A stretch of DNA of 64,000 bases from positions 62,001 to 126,000 of the forward strand of contig NZ_QFZL01000008.1 in NCBI RefSeq assembly GCF_003171655.1, given 5' to 3'. Under the pieces are notes generated by a model. It was not told where the DNA came from. It did no database searches and was given only the letters and a program-made list of their open reading frames with translations. Made by a program: the position numbers and the translations under genes. Positions 36,197 through 45,873 of this stretch are shown here, in pieces. Numbering within the stretch: the stretch's first letter is position 1; every line of letters starts with the position of its first letter. This stretch comes from Stakelama portus. GTDB taxonomy: Bacteria > Pseudomonadota > Alphaproteobacteria > Sphingomonadales > Sphingomonadaceae.

Positions 36197-38437
36197 TCAG
36201 AAGCGATTGTCGCGTGGAAAGCCCGTCGGCGGCATGCGACCGGCAGCCCCGCGCGCCGCGCGCCAGGGCGTGAGGTCGGTTTCGCTGCGATACCGCTCCT
36301 GCTCTCCGCCCATCCGCCAGCGCAATCCTTCCTCCATCCGGAAGGTGATCATGTCGGACAGGCCGCCGTCGCGATAGCGCTGCAACTGAACGCCCTGCCC
36401 GCGCGTCAGCTCGGCGACTTCGGACAGCGGAAACACCAGCAGCTTGCGATTGTCGCCGATCACCGCGACGCCATCGTCTTCGGGCGCGATCGCGCGGACC
36501 AGCCTGAGCTTTGCCTGCCCCTTGGGCGTTGCGACCTGTTTCCCCTTGCGCGTTTCGGCGAGCACATCGGCGGCCTTCACCACGAAACCGCGTCCGTCGG
36601 TGGCGGCCAGCAACAGCTTTTCCGCCGAGGATGCGGGCAGCAACGCAACGATTTCGCGTTCGCCCTCAAGGTCGATCATCAGCCGCACCGGCTCGCCAAA
36701 GCCGCGCCCGCCGGGCAGCTTGTCCGCCGCCAGCGTATAGAAACGGCCATTATCGGCGGCGAGCAGCAGCTTGTCGGTCGTCTGTGCGTGAAAGGCGAAG
36801 AGCGGGCCGTCGCCTTCCTTGAATTTGAGCGTTTCGGCGGCGGCAAGATCGACATGCCCCTTCATCGCCCGGATCCAGCCGCGCTGCGACAGGATCACGG
36901 TGATCGGCTCTTTCTCGATCATCGCATCGAGCGGGATTTCGCGGGTCGGGCCGGCTTCCTCGATCAGCGTGCGGCGCTTGCCCAGCGTCGTTTCGGCGCC
37001 ATAGCGATCCATCATCTTCTTGAGGTCGCGTTTCAGCCGCGTGCGCTGGCGGGCGGGCGAATCGAGCAGCAGTTCGAGCTCCGCCTTTTCCTTTTCGAGC
37101 GCGTCATGTTCCTTGCGCAGCTCCATTTCCTCAAGCTTGCGCAGGCTGCGCAGCCGCATGTTGAGGATCGCTTCGGCCTGGCGGTCGGTGAGTTCGAACT
37201 CGGCGATCATCACCGGCTTGGGCTCATCCTCGTACCGGATGATCTCGATCACGCGATCGAGGTTGAGGAAGGCGATGATATAGCCGGCAACCAGTTCGAG
37301 CCGGTCGATGATCTTGTTCAACCGATGCTGCGACCGGCGGATCAGCACTTCGGCCTGATGATCCTTCCATGCCGAAATCGCCTCGCGCAGGCTCATCACC
37401 CGCGGCGTCCGGTTCTTGTCGAGCACGTTGAGGTTGAGCGAGAAACGGCTTTCGAGTTCCGAAAGGCGGAACAGGCTTTCCATCAGCGTTTCGGGATCGA
37501 CGCGACCGGTGCGCGGCTCCAGCACGATGCGAATGTCCTCGGCGCTTTCGTCGCGCACATCGGCGAGGATCGGCAGTTTCTTGTCGTTGATCAGCGTCGC
37601 GATCTGTTCGATCAGCTTGCCCTTCTGGACGCCATAGGGGATTTCGGTGACCACCGCGACCCAGGTGCCACGGCCCAGATCCTCGCGATGCCATTTGGCG
37701 CGGACGCGGAAACTGCCGCGCCCGGTGCGATAGCTTTCCGCGATCGATGCGGGACTGTCGACCAAAATGCCGCCGGTGGGGAAATCGGGGCCGGAGACGA
37801 ACTCAAGGATCGCCGCATCGTCCGCCTCGGGCCGATCGACCAGATGGATCGCGGCGGCATAGAGTTCAGCGGCATTGTGCGGCGGAATGCTGGTCGCCAT
37901 GCCCACCGCGATGCCCGCCGCGCCATTGGCGAGCAGATTGGGGAACATGCCCGGAAACAGCTCGGGCTCGTTATCCTCGCCATTATAAGTCGGGCGGAAA
38001 TCGGCGGCCTCTTCGTCGAGGCCCTCCATCAGGTCGATCGCGACCTGGGTCAGCCGTGCCTCGGTATAGCGATAGGCGGCGGCATTATCGCCGTCGATAT
38101 TGCCGAAATTCCCCTGCCCGTCGACCAGCGGGTAGCGCAGCGCGAACGATTGGGCGAGGCGCACCATCGCGTCATAGACCGACGCATCACCGTGCGGGTG
38201 ATATTTGCCGATCACGTCGCCGACGACGCGCGCGCATTTCTTGTAACCCGAAGCGGGGTCGAGCTTGAGCAGCCGCATCGCCCAGAGCAGGCGACGATGC
38301 ACCGGCTTCAGCCCGTCGCGAACATCGGGCAGCGAACGCGCGGTGATCGTCGACAGCGCATAGACCAGATACCGCTCGGAAAGCGCGCTATCGAAGGGGA
38401 CGTCGGTGGGTTCGGGGGTTTCCAGATCGAGAGACAT
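36197..38437 (-). CDS. parC: DNA topoisomerase IV subunit A
   Basis: 746 aa. Decatenates daughter chromosomes with ParE. ATG at 38437 gives [22 protein letters not shown], followed by [20 protein letters not shown]. The catalytic Tyr is in [10 protein letters not shown]. The quinolone-contact region reads [12 protein letters not shown]: the usual Ser is Ala and the usual acidic residue is Asp. The C-terminal pinwheel lacks a GyrA box, which separates it from gyrA at 10.5 kb. Divergent from a lipoprotein gene. Confidence 0.95.
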   Translation of the reverse strand: MSLDLETPEPTDVPFDSALSERYLVYALSTITARSLPDVRDGLKPVHRRLLWAMRLLKLDPASGYKKCARVVGDVIGKYHPHGDASVYDAMVRLAQSFALRYPLVDGQGNFGNIDGDNAAAYRYTEARLTQVAIDLMEGLDEEAADFRPTYNGEDNEPELFPGMFPNLLANGAAGIAVGMATSIPPHNAAELYAAAIHLVDRPEADDAAILEFVSGPDFPTGGILVDSPASIAESYRTGRGSFRVRAKWHREDLGRGTWVAVVTEIPYGVQKGKLIEQIATLINDKKLPILADVRDESAEDIRIVLEPRTGRVDPETLMESLFRLSELESRFSLNLNVLDKNRTPRVMSLREAISAWKDHQAEVLIRRSQHRLNKIIDRLELVAGYIIAFLNLDRVIEIIRYEDEPKPVMIAEFELTDRQAEAILNMRLRSLRKLEEMELRKEHDALEKEKAELELLLDSPARQRTRLKRDLKKMMDRYGAETTLGKRRTLIEEAGPTREIPLDAMIEKEPITVILSQRGWIRAMKGHVDLAAAETLKFKEGDGPLFAFHAQTTDKLLLAADNGRFYTLAADKLPGGRGFGEPVRLMIDLEGEREIVALLPASSAEKLLLAATDGRGFVVKAADVLAETRKGKQVATPKGQAKLRLVRAIAPEDDGVAVIGDNRKLLVFPLSEVAELTRGQGVQLQRYRDGGLSDMITFRMEEGLRWRMGGEQERYRSETDLTPWRAARGAAGRMPPTGFPRDNRF

Positions 38438-38531
38438 TCCCCTGCCGATAGCAGCGCTGCGCGCCAGTTGCGAGATGGCATGAACGGCGCTAGTGTCATA
38501 CATCACTAACACAGACTGGTCTGGAGAGGGC

Positions 38532-39350
38532 ATGCGTCGAATCGCAATAATGGCTGCGCTGGCGTTGCTGCCGGGCTGCGCAACCGGGCCCGCCGGGCAC
38601 ATAACCGACGCAAGCCGGTCGGTCGTGGGGCGAAGCTGGCATTATGTCCGGACCAATATTGCCGGTGGTGAGGACGAACAGATCTATGTCCATCGTACCG
38701 CCGCCGACCGCATCGACGTGTACAAGATGCGCAACCGCTGCGCGCGCGCAGCGCTGGTGACGGCGACGATCGATCCGCGTACCGGCATCGCCACTGGATT
38801 CGAAGCGGCGACCGTAGAGCCCGAGGCTGGCCGCGAGCCCTATGCCTGGCTGACGGTCGAGGGCAATCGGCTGGAAGCGCGACTGGGAACCGGGGCGGAC
38901 GCGCAACGCAGTTCGGCAACCCTCGAAAAGACGCCCTGGCACGATTACGACTATGATCTCGCGACGCTGTCCGCCGCGCTGCAGCTACGCGCCGGAAGCC
39001 GCGCCCCCTTTTCGTTCGGCATGACGATGATGTGGCCCGACGAATCGGGGAATTGGGCAATTCACTGGCTCGGCGAGGCGAATGCGACATTCACTGCCGC
39101 CGAACCGCATCTGGGCCATGACAGCCTGCGGTTCGAAGTTCAGGGTACGGCGTTCGGCGACGCGGGCGGCGGTCCGCTGTGGATCGATGCGCGATCCGGC
39201 ACCATCGTCGATGCGCAATGGGGGCGCCCCAATCACCACGAATATCGCGATTTCCGGCTGCGTCTGATCGCGGAACTGCCGCAAGGCGAAGCCGCCTGGA
39301 TCGCCTTGCTGCGCAGCCATTACGAAGCCTGCCCCGCCGAAGCCGACTGA
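38532..39350 (+). CDS. Hypothetical lipoprotein
   Basis: 272 aa. ATG at 38532 behind GGAGAGGG yields a lipoprotein signal MRRIAIMAALALLPGCATGPA. The mature part has SWHYVRTNIAGGEDEQIYVHRTAADRIDVYKMRNRCARAALVTATID and a beta-rich region with repeated Trp; no family is recognised with certainty. An envelope lipid- or polymer-binding role is possible. Divergent from parC across 94 bp. Confidence 0.75.
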   Translation: MRRIAIMAALALLPGCATGPAGHITDASRSVVGRSWHYVRTNIAGGEDEQIYVHRTAADRIDVYKMRNRCARAALVTATIDPRTGIATGFEAATVEPEAGREPYAWLTVEGNRLEARLGTGADAQRSSATLEKTPWHDYDYDLATLSAALQLRAGSRAPFSFGMTMMWPDESGNWAIHWLGEANATFTAAEPHLGHDSLRFEVQGTAFGDAGGGPLWIDARSGTIVDAQWGRPNHHEYRDFRLRLIAELPQGEAAWIALLRSHYEACPAEAD

Positions 39351-39462
39351 TCGCGATCGCCGTCCCGGGCCGTCACGTTCCCGAAACGGAACAGCCCGGC
39401 ATCGGCGGAGTTGGGCATTAACCAAATTTTCGCTATTTGAATCGGCAACAAGGGAGGACGGA

Positions 39463-40368
39463 ATGCGCTTCACGGCTTGTCTGGCTGCGTTCGCTGCGAT
39501 GGCGATGCTTGCCGGTTGCGATTCGGACAAGGGCGGCAAGAGCAAGGCCGCCGAACCTGACATGGCGATGCGCGAAGCCGCTGCCGCCTTTGCCGCCACG
39601 GGAACGCCGTTCGATTATCGCTATGCCTTCCGCCTGCCCGGCGACGCGATCAAGCAGGTTGTCGAACGCAGCGCGGATGATTGCCAGCGGCTCGCGGAAA
39701 ACCGCCGCTGCGAAGTATTGGCGATGCGGTACAGCGTCGAGGATGCGACCAAGGTGTCGGCGGTCCTGACGGTCAAGATCGACCCGACCATCGCGCGCGG
39801 ATTCGGCGATGAACTGACTCAGGCGGTTGCCGAAGCCGATGGCGTGCTGCTCGATACGCAGGTGGTGACCGGCGAAGGCGGCATGTCGCGCCAGCCGACG
39901 ACCACCGAACGGCTGAAACGCGCGCTGGAAGAAGCGCGGGCGAAACCCAATGATCCCGCCGCCCAGGCCGATGCCACGGCGATTCAACAGGCGCTGGCGA
40001 CGATCGAAAAGGTTCAGGGCGACACCGTCGGCACCTGGGCGACGGCGCCGGTGCTTATCACCTATGAATCGAGCGGGCCGATGACGGTGCTCGGCAACGG
40101 CAAGGCGGACCTGAAAAGCGCCGGGCAGACCTTGCAGGATTCGCTTGCGCGGCTCGCCCAGCTTCTGGCCGCCTTTGGCCCGTGGATCGTTGCGCTGTTC
40201 ATCCTCGTCTTCATCCTGCGCTGGATCATCCACCGCACCGAAGGCGCCGCAGATCCGGCGCCGGTTCGCGATCCGGCGCCCAATGCCGTGCCGGTGAACG
40301 AAGATCCCGACGATCGCCGCAACCTGATCCAGCGCTGGTTCGCGCGCGACGACGAGGATGAGGACTGA
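39463..40368 (+). CDS. Membrane-anchored lipoprotein, DUF4349-like
   Basis: 301 aa. Lipoprotein signal MRFTACLAAFAAMAMLAGCDS, a middle domain with FDYRYAFRLPGDAIKQVVERSADDCQRL and VSAVLTVKIDPTIARGFGDEL..., a helical segment (LKRALEEARAKPNDPAAQADATAIQQALATIEKV), then a C-terminal membrane helix (LLAAFGPWIVALFILVFILRW) and an acidic tail. The order lipobox-domain-coiled coil-TM resembles DUF4349 proteins; that assignment is tentative. Function unknown. Confidence 0.75.
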   Translation: MRFTACLAAFAAMAMLAGCDSDKGGKSKAAEPDMAMREAAAAFAATGTPFDYRYAFRLPGDAIKQVVERSADDCQRLAENRRCEVLAMRYSVEDATKVSAVLTVKIDPTIARGFGDELTQAVAEADGVLLDTQVVTGEGGMSRQPTTTERLKRALEEARAKPNDPAAQADATAIQQALATIEKVQGDTVGTWATAPVLITYESSGPMTVLGNGKADLKSAGQTLQDSLARLAQLLAAFGPWIVALFILVFILRWIIHRTEGAADPAPVRDPAPNAVPVNEDPDDRRNLIQRWFARDDEDED

Positions 40369-40451
40369 CCCCCGGCAACGACTTTTCGCATCCTTCCGAA
40401 GGTTGATTGCGCCCTCCCCGACCATTGAGTATAGGGCCTAGCCTTTCCTAT

Positions 40452-40487
40452 GCCCCGGCTGGCGCAGCCAGAATGCGCTGCCGGGGC
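40452..40487 (+). promoter_or_regulatory. Leader hairpin before purC
   Basis: GCCCCGGC pairs with GCCGGGGC, with an inner GCGCA/TGCGC helix around GCCAGAA, ending 26 bp before the purC start. No T-run follows. It could stabilise or regulate the purC mRNA; no known riboswitch is recognised. Confidence 0.45.
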
Positions 40488-40513
40488 GGATCATTTCAGG
40501 GGTAACCGCCACG

Positions 40514-41293
40514 ATGGCACGCCGCCGCCAGATCTATGAGGGCAAGGCCAAGATCCTGTACGAGGGTCCCGAGCCGGGCACGCTGATCCAGTATTTCAAG
40601 GACGACGCGACGGCGTTCAATGCCCAGAAAAAGGGCACGATCAGCGGCAAGGGCGTGCTGAACAACCGCATCAGCGAGCATGTCTTCACGCTGTTACAGG
40701 GCATCGGCGTCCCCACGCACTTCATTCGCCGCCTCAACATGCGCGAGCAGCTGATCCGCCAGGTCGAGATCGTCCCGATCGAAGTGGTGGTGCGCAATGT
40801 CGTCGCCGGTTCGCTGTCGAAGCGCCTGGGAATCGAGGAAGGGACCCCCCTGCCCCGCACCATCGTCGAATATTATTTCAAGGACGATGCGCTCGGCGAT
40901 CCGATGGTCACCGACGAGCATATCCTGTGCTTCGGCTGGGCCAGCCAGGAAGAGCTGCACGACATGGCCGATATGGCGATTCGCGTGAACGACTTTCTGT
41001 CGGGCCTGTTCGCCGGAATCGGTATCCGCCTGGTCGACTTCAAGCTCGAATTCGGGCGCATCTGGGACAATGAGTATAGCCGGATCATCCTGGCCGACGA
41101 AATCAGCCCCGACGGATGCCGGTTGTGGGACATGGTTTCGGGCGAAAAGCTCGACAAGGACCGGTTCCGCCGCGATCTGGGCGGCGAAGTCGAAGCCTAT
41201 CAGGAAGTCGCGCGCCGCCTTGGCCTGCTTCCCGAAGGCGCCGATTCGACCGTGCTCGACCTGGAAAAGCATCGCCAGCGCAAAGGCAGCTGA
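40514..41293 (+). CDS. purC: Phosphoribosylaminoimidazole-succinocarboxamide synthase
   Basis: Eighth step of purine synthesis: ATP-dependent joining of CAIR and aspartate. 259 aa. Signatures: [87 protein letters not shown] and [17 protein letters not shown] at 40514 is preceded by AGGGG at moderate distance. Purine neighbours purS and purQ lie 0.8 kb downstream, separated by an opposite-strand gene. Confidence 0.97.
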   Translation: MARRRQIYEGKAKILYEGPEPGTLIQYFKDDATAFNAQKKGTISGKGVLNNRISEHVFTLLQGIGVPTHFIRRLNMREQLIRQVEIVPIEVVVRNVVAGSLSKRLGIEEGTPLPRTIVEYYFKDDALGDPMVTDEHILCFGWASQEELHDMADMAIRVNDFLSGLFAGIGIRLVDFKLEFGRIWDNEYSRIILADEISPDGCRLWDMVSGEKLDKDRFRRDLGGEVEAYQEVARRLGLLPEGADSTVLDLEKHRQRKGS

Positions 41294-41311
41294 AGCGACC
41301 GGAAGCAGGCT

Positions 41312-41983
41312 CTAGTTCGGGACCTTAACCGGCGGCTCGGGCGGCTTTTCCTCTGCCCGCCCCTCGGCCTTCTTGTCGTTGCCCGACCAGCGGAACAGCG
41401 GGATCGCGACAGCGATCAGCGCGATGGCGATCAGAAACCAGTCGCGCGCCACCGGATCCAGCCAGCGATACGCCAGCGCGAGTGCGACCATGCCGACCAC
41501 CAGACCGGTGACGCTGGCAACGGACGCAGGCTGCGACACGGAAACCATCAGCGGCGCATTGCCTGACCCCGCTGCCGATGCATCGCATCCGTCGCAGCAG
41601 ATCGGCACGGCGCTCTCCAGCCAGATTTCCCGCTCTTTCGTGCCTAAGCCAAAGCCGAAGGTGCCGGTGCCGACGCCCAGGTTGAAGCCAAGACCGACTG
41701 TCTCTCCGAACCGGTATTTGAGCAGAAACCGGAAGCGGCGGGCATCGTCGCAATCCGGCGATTCCTGGTAAATCGGCTCGACCCTGTCGATAAAGAATCG
41801 CCCGACGCGATAGCCGTGCGACACCACGAAACCGAGCTGCGGACAACCGAGCAGCCGCGCCGAATCAGGGCCGCCATATAGCTGCGGCCCGGCCGGACAA
41901 TCGTACACGATGTCGATTTCACAGCGAAACAGGATCGCGCCTTCGGGCCGGAAGGCAAAGGTTTCTATCGCTCGACCATGCAT
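41312..41983 (-). CDS. Hypothetical protein with two C-terminal membrane helices
   Basis: 223 aa, unrecognised. The first 130 residues are Cys/Gly-rich (YDCPAGPQLYGGPDSARLLGCPQLGF, a GVGTGTFGFGLGTKEREIWLES stretch, PICCDGCDASAAG). Two hydrophobic helices follow (VASVTGLVVGMVALALAYRWL and WFLIAIALIAVAIPLFRW), then a charged Pro/Lys/Glu tail. It sits in reverse orientation between purC and purS, splitting what is usually a contiguous purine set, so it looks like an insertion. Confidence 0.65.
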   Translation of the reverse strand: MHGRAIETFAFRPEGAILFRCEIDIVYDCPAGPQLYGGPDSARLLGCPQLGFVVSHGYRVGRFFIDRVEPIYQESPDCDDARRFRFLLKYRFGETVGLGFNLGVGTGTFGFGLGTKEREIWLESAVPICCDGCDASAAGSGNAPLMVSVSQPASVASVTGLVVGMVALALAYRWLDPVARDWFLIAIALIAVAIPLFRWSGNDKKAEGRAEEKPPEPPVKVPN

Positions 41984-42107
41984 CGCACCACCCTTTCGGC
42001 CGGGGATCGGTTTTCAGAGCATAATCCCGCCCGCGTTCGATGCAAATTCGCCGACAGCGCGTTGCGGCACTTGCGATAATGCACCAGCAGAGCCATAGGC
42101 TCGCGGC

Positions 42108-42338
42108 ATGAAACTCCGCATCATCGTGACGCTCAAGAACGGCGTGCTCGACCCGCAGGGCAAGGCGATCCAGCACGCGCTGGGTTCGCTCGGCTTCGAT
42201 GGCGTCAGCGACGTTCGTGCCGGCAAGATCTTCGAACTCGAAGTCGCCGATACGACCACCGACGATCAGATTGACGAGATGTGCCGCAAGCTGCTCGCCA
42301 ACACCGTGATCGAAAATTATCGCGTGGAAAAACAGTGA
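42108..42338 (+). CDS. purS: FGAM synthase subunit PurS
   Basis: 76-residue small subunit of the three-part phosphoribosylformylglycinamidine synthase (PurL-PurQ-PurS). The typical sequence is [47 protein letters not shown]...[16 protein letters not shown]. The stop overlaps the GTG start of purQ (GTGA), which couples the two subunits. purL is not in the window. Confidence 0.96.
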   Translation: MKLRIIVTLKNGVLDPQGKAIQHALGSLGFDGVSDVRAGKIFELEVADTTTDDQIDEMCRKLLANTVIENYRVEKQ

Positions 42339-43000
42339 AGACCGCCGTCATCGTCTTCCCCGGATCGAATTGCGACCGCGACATCGCAGTGGCGCTGGAG
42401 TCGGTGACGGGCACCCGGCCGGCGATGGTGTGGCACGGCGAAAGCGAACTACCCGAAGGGCTGGGCGTGATCGCGCTGCCTGGCGGATTTTCCTATGGCG
42501 ATTATCTGCGCTGCGGCGCGATTGCGGCGCGCAGCCCGATCGTCCGCGCCGTGATCGACGCCGCCAATCGCGGCACGCCGGTGATCGGCATCTGCAACGG
42601 ATTTCAGGTGCTGACCGAAACCGGGCTGCTGCCCGGGGCATTGATGCGCAACGAGGGCCTGAACTTCGTCTGCCGCGATGTCGAACTGACCGTCGAGAAC
42701 AGCCAGTCGATCTTCACCAGCGCCTATTCGGCGGGCGAAACGCTGACCATCCCCGTCGCGCATCATGACGGCAATTATTTCGCCGATGCCGACACGCTCG
42801 ACCGGATCGAAGGCGAAGGCCGCGTCGCCTTCCGCTACACCGGCAATGTCAACGGATCGGCGCGCGCGATTGCAGGCGTGCTGAACAAGGCCGGCAATGT
42901 GCTGGGCATGATGCCGCATCCCGAACGCCGCATCGAAGCCGCGCATGGCGGTACCGACGGCCGACGCCTGTTCGAGGGGCTTCTCGAAGCGGTGAGCTGA
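42335..43000 (+). CDS. purQ: FGAM synthase glutaminase subunit PurQ
   Basis: 221-residue class I glutamine amidotransferase that supplies ammonia to PurL. GTG start at 42335 overlaps the purS stop and begins with the conserved [16 protein letters not shown]. The catalytic Cys is in GICNGFQVL, and the His-Glu pair in [27 protein letters not shown] and [11 protein letters not shown] are characteristic. Full length. Confidence 0.96.
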   Translation: MKTAVIVFPGSNCDRDIAVALESVTGTRPAMVWHGESELPEGLGVIALPGGFSYGDYLRCGAIAARSPIVRAVIDAANRGTPVIGICNGFQVLTETGLLPGALMRNEGLNFVCRDVELTVENSQSIFTSAYSAGETLTIPVAHHDGNYFADADTLDRIEGEGRVAFRYTGNVNGSARAIAGVLNKAGNVLGMMPHPERRIEAAHGGTDGRRLFEGLLEAVS

Positions 43001-43020
43001 ACGCGCCTCGCCGGGCGCGT
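43001..43020 (+). terminator. Hairpin directly after purQ
   Basis: ACGCGCC and GGCGCGT pair around TCGCCG, immediately after the purQ stop; no T-run follows. Weak terminator or 3'-end hairpin. Confidence 0.4.
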
Positions 43021-43103
43021 CGCGCAGATGACGCTCGATCCGGGATATCGACAATTGAAATCTGCAAGTTGCTGCAGATATACGTGCCGTTGCAGGGACA
43101 GGA

Positions 43104-43847
43104 TCAGACGCGCGCGCGGAACGGCGTGAAATTGGTCCCTTCGTCATAGACGTCGACGCCTTCGCGCCGTTTGAGGAAACCGACGACCAGATAGGTGACC
43201 GGCGTCAGCAGCGCTTCCCACGTCACCTTGAGCACCCATTGCGTCACCAGGACCTTCAGCACCAGTTCGTTGGTCCAGCCTTCGGCCCAGAGAAATGCTG
43301 CGGGATAGAAGATCAGGCTGTCGACGCCCTGCCCCGCGATCGTCGAGCCGATGGTGCGCATCCACAGATGCCTGCCCTTCGTCCACAACTTCATCTTCGC
43401 CATGACATAGCTGTTGACGAATTCGCCGCACCAGAACGCCACCATCGACGCAAGGACGATGCGCGGCACCTGACCGAAAATCACTTCATAGGCGGCCTGA
43501 TTATCCCAGTCCGGCGCGGGCGGAAGCTGAACCACCACCCAGCTCATCAGCGCCATGAACAACACTGCCGCAAAACCGGCCCAGATCACGCGGCGCGCGC
43601 GGGCATAGCCATAAACTTCGGTCAGCACGTCGCCGATCACGTAACTGACCGGAAAGAACAGGATTCCCGCGCCGAACGGCCAGTACCCGATCCCCGGCAA
43701 CCAGATCTGGGCGACCTTGCCCGCGCCGATCACATTGGAGAGAACCAGGATCACCACGAACGCCGCCATGACGAAATCGAAATAGCGGAAATGACTGCCG
43801 GTGATTTCGCGCGCGCGGATATGCGCCGGTCGGGCGGGATCGTTCAT
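43104..43847 (-). CDS. yhhQ: Queuosine precursor transporter
   Basis: 247 aa, VUT/YhhQ family membrane protein that imports queuine-pathway precursors (preQ0/preQ1). Helices include FVMAAFVVILVLSNVIGAGKVA, FGAGILFFPVSYVIGDVLTEVYG (the family's conserved DVLTEVYG), RVIWAGFAAVLFMALMSW, VLASMVAFWCGEFVNSYVMAKMK and GQGVDSLIFYPAAFLW. ATG at 43847 is chosen; an upstream in-frame start adds 19 residues. A 6-bp hairpin ends one base before the start codon and could restrict translation. Confidence 0.92.
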   Translation of the reverse strand: MNDPARPAHIRAREITGSHFRYFDFVMAAFVVILVLSNVIGAGKVAQIWLPGIGYWPFGAGILFFPVSYVIGDVLTEVYGYARARRVIWAGFAAVLFMALMSWVVVQLPPAPDWDNQAAYEVIFGQVPRIVLASMVAFWCGEFVNSYVMAKMKLWTKGRHLWMRTIGSTIAGQGVDSLIFYPAAFLWAEGWTNELVLKVLVTQWVLKVTWEALLTPVTYLVVGFLKRREGVDVYDEGTNFTPFRARV

Positions 43848-43848
43848 G

Positions 43849-43866
43849 CCGGGACTATGATCCCGG
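43849..43866 (-). promoter_or_regulatory. Hairpin abutting the yhhQ start codon
   Basis: CCGGGA and TCCCGG pair around TCATAG; the stem ends one base before ATG and covers the normal Shine-Dalgarno position. A possible translational control element. It lacks the features of a known preQ1 aptamer that I can recognise. Confidence 0.4.
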
Positions 43867-43905
43867 TTCCGCGTTCGTGCAATCCGCGCTAGGAAGCCGC
43901 GCAAC

Positions 43906-43982
43906 GCGCCCGTAGCTCAGTTGGATAGAGCACGAGACTTCTAATCTTGAGGCCGCTGGTTCGAATCCAGCCGGGCGCGCCA
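43906..43982 (+). tRNA. tRNA-Arg (anticodon TCT)
   Basis: Acceptor GCGCCCG pairs with CGGGCGC, discriminator G, CCA encoded at the end. The anticodon arm CGAGA-CTTCTAA-TCTTG gives TCT (arginine, AGA/AGG codons). GTTCGAATC T-loop present. A TTTTT run follows directly and may end the transcript. 77 nt. Confidence 0.95.
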
Positions 43983-44182
43983 TTTTTCCGGCGATGACAG
44001 GTCCGGACCAAATCACCGCATCGGAAATGGCGAAGCAGCCATACTGACTCACGCGGAACAGCGTGGCGGGTCGGACTGTATCCGCACGCCGGCAGCGGGC
44101 AGAACCGACACTGGTAAATAAGAGCCAGTCCTATGGGATCGCCCGTTTTTCGCTGCCCCGCGAGCGCTTTCCCCAACGCATG

Positions 44183-44210
44183 TTGATTATATTGCGTGTT
44201 GGTGTATTAT
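44183..44210 (+). promoter_or_regulatory. Candidate sigma-70 promoter for serine hydrolase
   Basis: TTGATT (44183-44188), 16-bp spacer, TATTAT (44205-44210), 26 bp before the start codon. This is a locally AT-rich stretch in an otherwise GC-rich region. Prediction only. Confidence 0.5.
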
Positions 44211-44236
44211 ACCGATAAATCACCAAGGGGATAAGC

Positions 44237-45367
44237 GTGAAACTTTTTACCCAAGCCGCTGCCGCTCTCGCTCTTTCTGCCTGCTCCACGATGCCTGCTC
44301 CAGACACCACCACACCGCCTCCATTGACCCCACGTGCTGCGCTCGATGCAGCAGCACCTGCCCTGCTCGAAGCCAATAACGTGCCGAGCGTCGCGGTCGG
44401 CTGGATCGAGAACGGCCAGGTTGCGTGGACCGCCGTCTATGGCGAACGCGCGCCGGGCGAGCGCGCAGACGACACCACGCTGTACAACATCGCATCGCTG
44501 ACCAAGCCCATCGTTGCCGAAACCATCCTGCGACTGATCGCTTCGGGCAGGCTCGATCTCGATACGCCGCTCGCGACCCAATTTGTCGATCGCGACCTGA
44601 CCGACGATCCGCGCGCGCAGAAAATCACGCTGCGCCACGCACTGTCACATCGCACCGGCGTGCCGCAGAACTGGCGCCGTCAGATGGACGACGGCAAGCT
44701 GCAACTGGCCTGGGAGCCGGGCACCAAGGCGCATTATTCGGGCGAAAACTACGCCATGGCCGCACGCTTTGCGATGATGGCGACGCAGACGCGGCTCGAC
44801 CACCTTGCCCAACAGGAGCTGTTTGGCCCGTTCGGGATGACAGACACTTTCTTCACCCCCGACGATTCATGGGATGGCCGGGTTGCGATGGTGCGCGGCG
44901 AAGACGGCTCGCTGCGCCTGCCGGACAACAGCCCGCAAGGCAGCGCCGCAGACGATGTGCATACCACGATCGGCGATTACACCCGGTTCGTTGCCGCCGC
45001 GATGCGCGGCGATGGCCTGACGCCCGAGCTTATCGAAGCGCGCGGCACGATCTATGACGATCAGACCGAAATGGTCTGCCCGCCCGGGCTGATCCCGCCG
45101 GACAAATGCGCGAAAGCCAACGGCTATGGGCTCGGCTGGAACATCTTTGACAGCGGAAGCAACCGCTTCTTCATCCATAGCGGCAAGGATTGGGGCGAAC
45201 GCACGATTGCGGTGTTCGAGCCCGAAAAGCGCTTCGGTATCGTCATCTTCACCAGCGGCGCCAACGGCCGGCAGGTGATCGCCGATGTGCTGCGCCTGCT
45301 GGTGGACGATGTCCCGCTCTATACGCTGGTGCAGGCCGAGGCCGATTTCGAGAAGCGCCAGCGCTGA
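44237..45367 (+). CDS. Serine hydrolase (beta-lactamase/class C family), lipoprotein
   Basis: 376 aa. Lipoprotein-like signal MKLFTQAAAALALSACSTMP. Penicillin-binding fold motifs: SxxK at S87-L-T-K90, second motif Tyr167 (HYSGENY, with Gly in place of the usual Asn), and H314-S-G316 replacing KTG. The IASLTKPIVAETILRL and LRHALSHRTGVP stretches are typical of esterase/D-aminopeptidase-like class C relatives. It is probably a periplasmic esterase or peptidase, not a resistance enzyme; substrate unknown. Confidence 0.9.
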   Translation: MKLFTQAAAALALSACSTMPAPDTTTPPPLTPRAALDAAAPALLEANNVPSVAVGWIENGQVAWTAVYGERAPGERADDTTLYNIASLTKPIVAETILRLIASGRLDLDTPLATQFVDRDLTDDPRAQKITLRHALSHRTGVPQNWRRQMDDGKLQLAWEPGTKAHYSGENYAMAARFAMMATQTRLDHLAQQELFGPFGMTDTFFTPDDSWDGRVAMVRGEDGSLRLPDNSPQGSAADDVHTTIGDYTRFVAAAMRGDGLTPELIEARGTIYDDQTEMVCPPGLIPPDKCAKANGYGLGWNIFDSGSNRFFIHSGKDWGERTIAVFEPEKRFGIVIFTSGANGRQVIADVLRLLVDDVPLYTLVQAEADFEKRQR

Positions 45368-45529
45368 CCGGAGGCCCTCTCTGCGGAGAGACCAGGCAAA
45401 TCGCAGTGTCGGGAGCGGAGGTTGTACCGCCCCGCCCCGACACCCCAGACATGCTGTCGGAAAAGCCGCGAAAATCCCCCGGCGAGCGGCCCCGTCGCGA
45501 GCGGCGCACCGGCAGGGATGGCTCAGGCT

Positions 45530-45745
45530 TCAGGCCTTGTCCTTCTTGCCCTTGCTGCGGCCATAGAGAAGCGCGCCGACCAATGCGGCCGAACCGATAC
45601 CGACGGCGGCGCCGGCAGCGACCCATTTGCGCGTCCGGGCGGCCTCTTCCTGCTTTGCCTCGACATCACCGACATCGTCGTGCGGCGGCTCCTCGATCGG
45701 ATAAGGCGACTGGTTTTCTTCGGGTACGGGTGGTTTCTTCGTCAT
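45530..45745 (-). CDS. Small single-span membrane protein
   Basis: 71 aa. ATG at 45745 has AAGGGAA upstream. A polar Pro/Glu-rich N-terminus (MTKKPPVPEENQSPYPIEEP) is followed by one membrane helix (WVAAGAAVGIGSAALVGALLYG) and a basic tail (RSKGKKDKA). No recognised family. Lies between converging serine hydrolase and the divergent aminotransferase gene. Confidence 0.65.
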   Translation of the reverse strand: MTKKPPVPEENQSPYPIEEPPHDDVGDVEAKQEEAARTRKWVAAGAAVGIGSAALVGALLYGRSKGKKDKA

Positions 45746-45873
45746 AAAATTCCCTTGCTGCACAACATCGAACGAGCAGCGCGGGCAAGAGTTGCCCGAA
45801 CCGGCAGTGAAACGAAACCCCCTGCGCGAAACTCCTTGGCATGCCCCTGCCCTGCGGTGCAGAAGTCGCAACC

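Noticed and set aside
36788..38509. 573-codon open frame antisense to parC
   Set aside because: Shadow of the parC reading frame caused by high GC; no family features.
40369..40513. Purine riboswitch before purC
   Set aside because: Only a plain hairpin is visible; the conserved three-way junction of purine aptamers is not seen.
44237..45367. Beta-lactamase resistance gene
   Set aside because: SxxK is present, but the second motif is YSG and the third is HSG; it fits class C-like esterase/peptidase relatives better than a true beta-lactamase.
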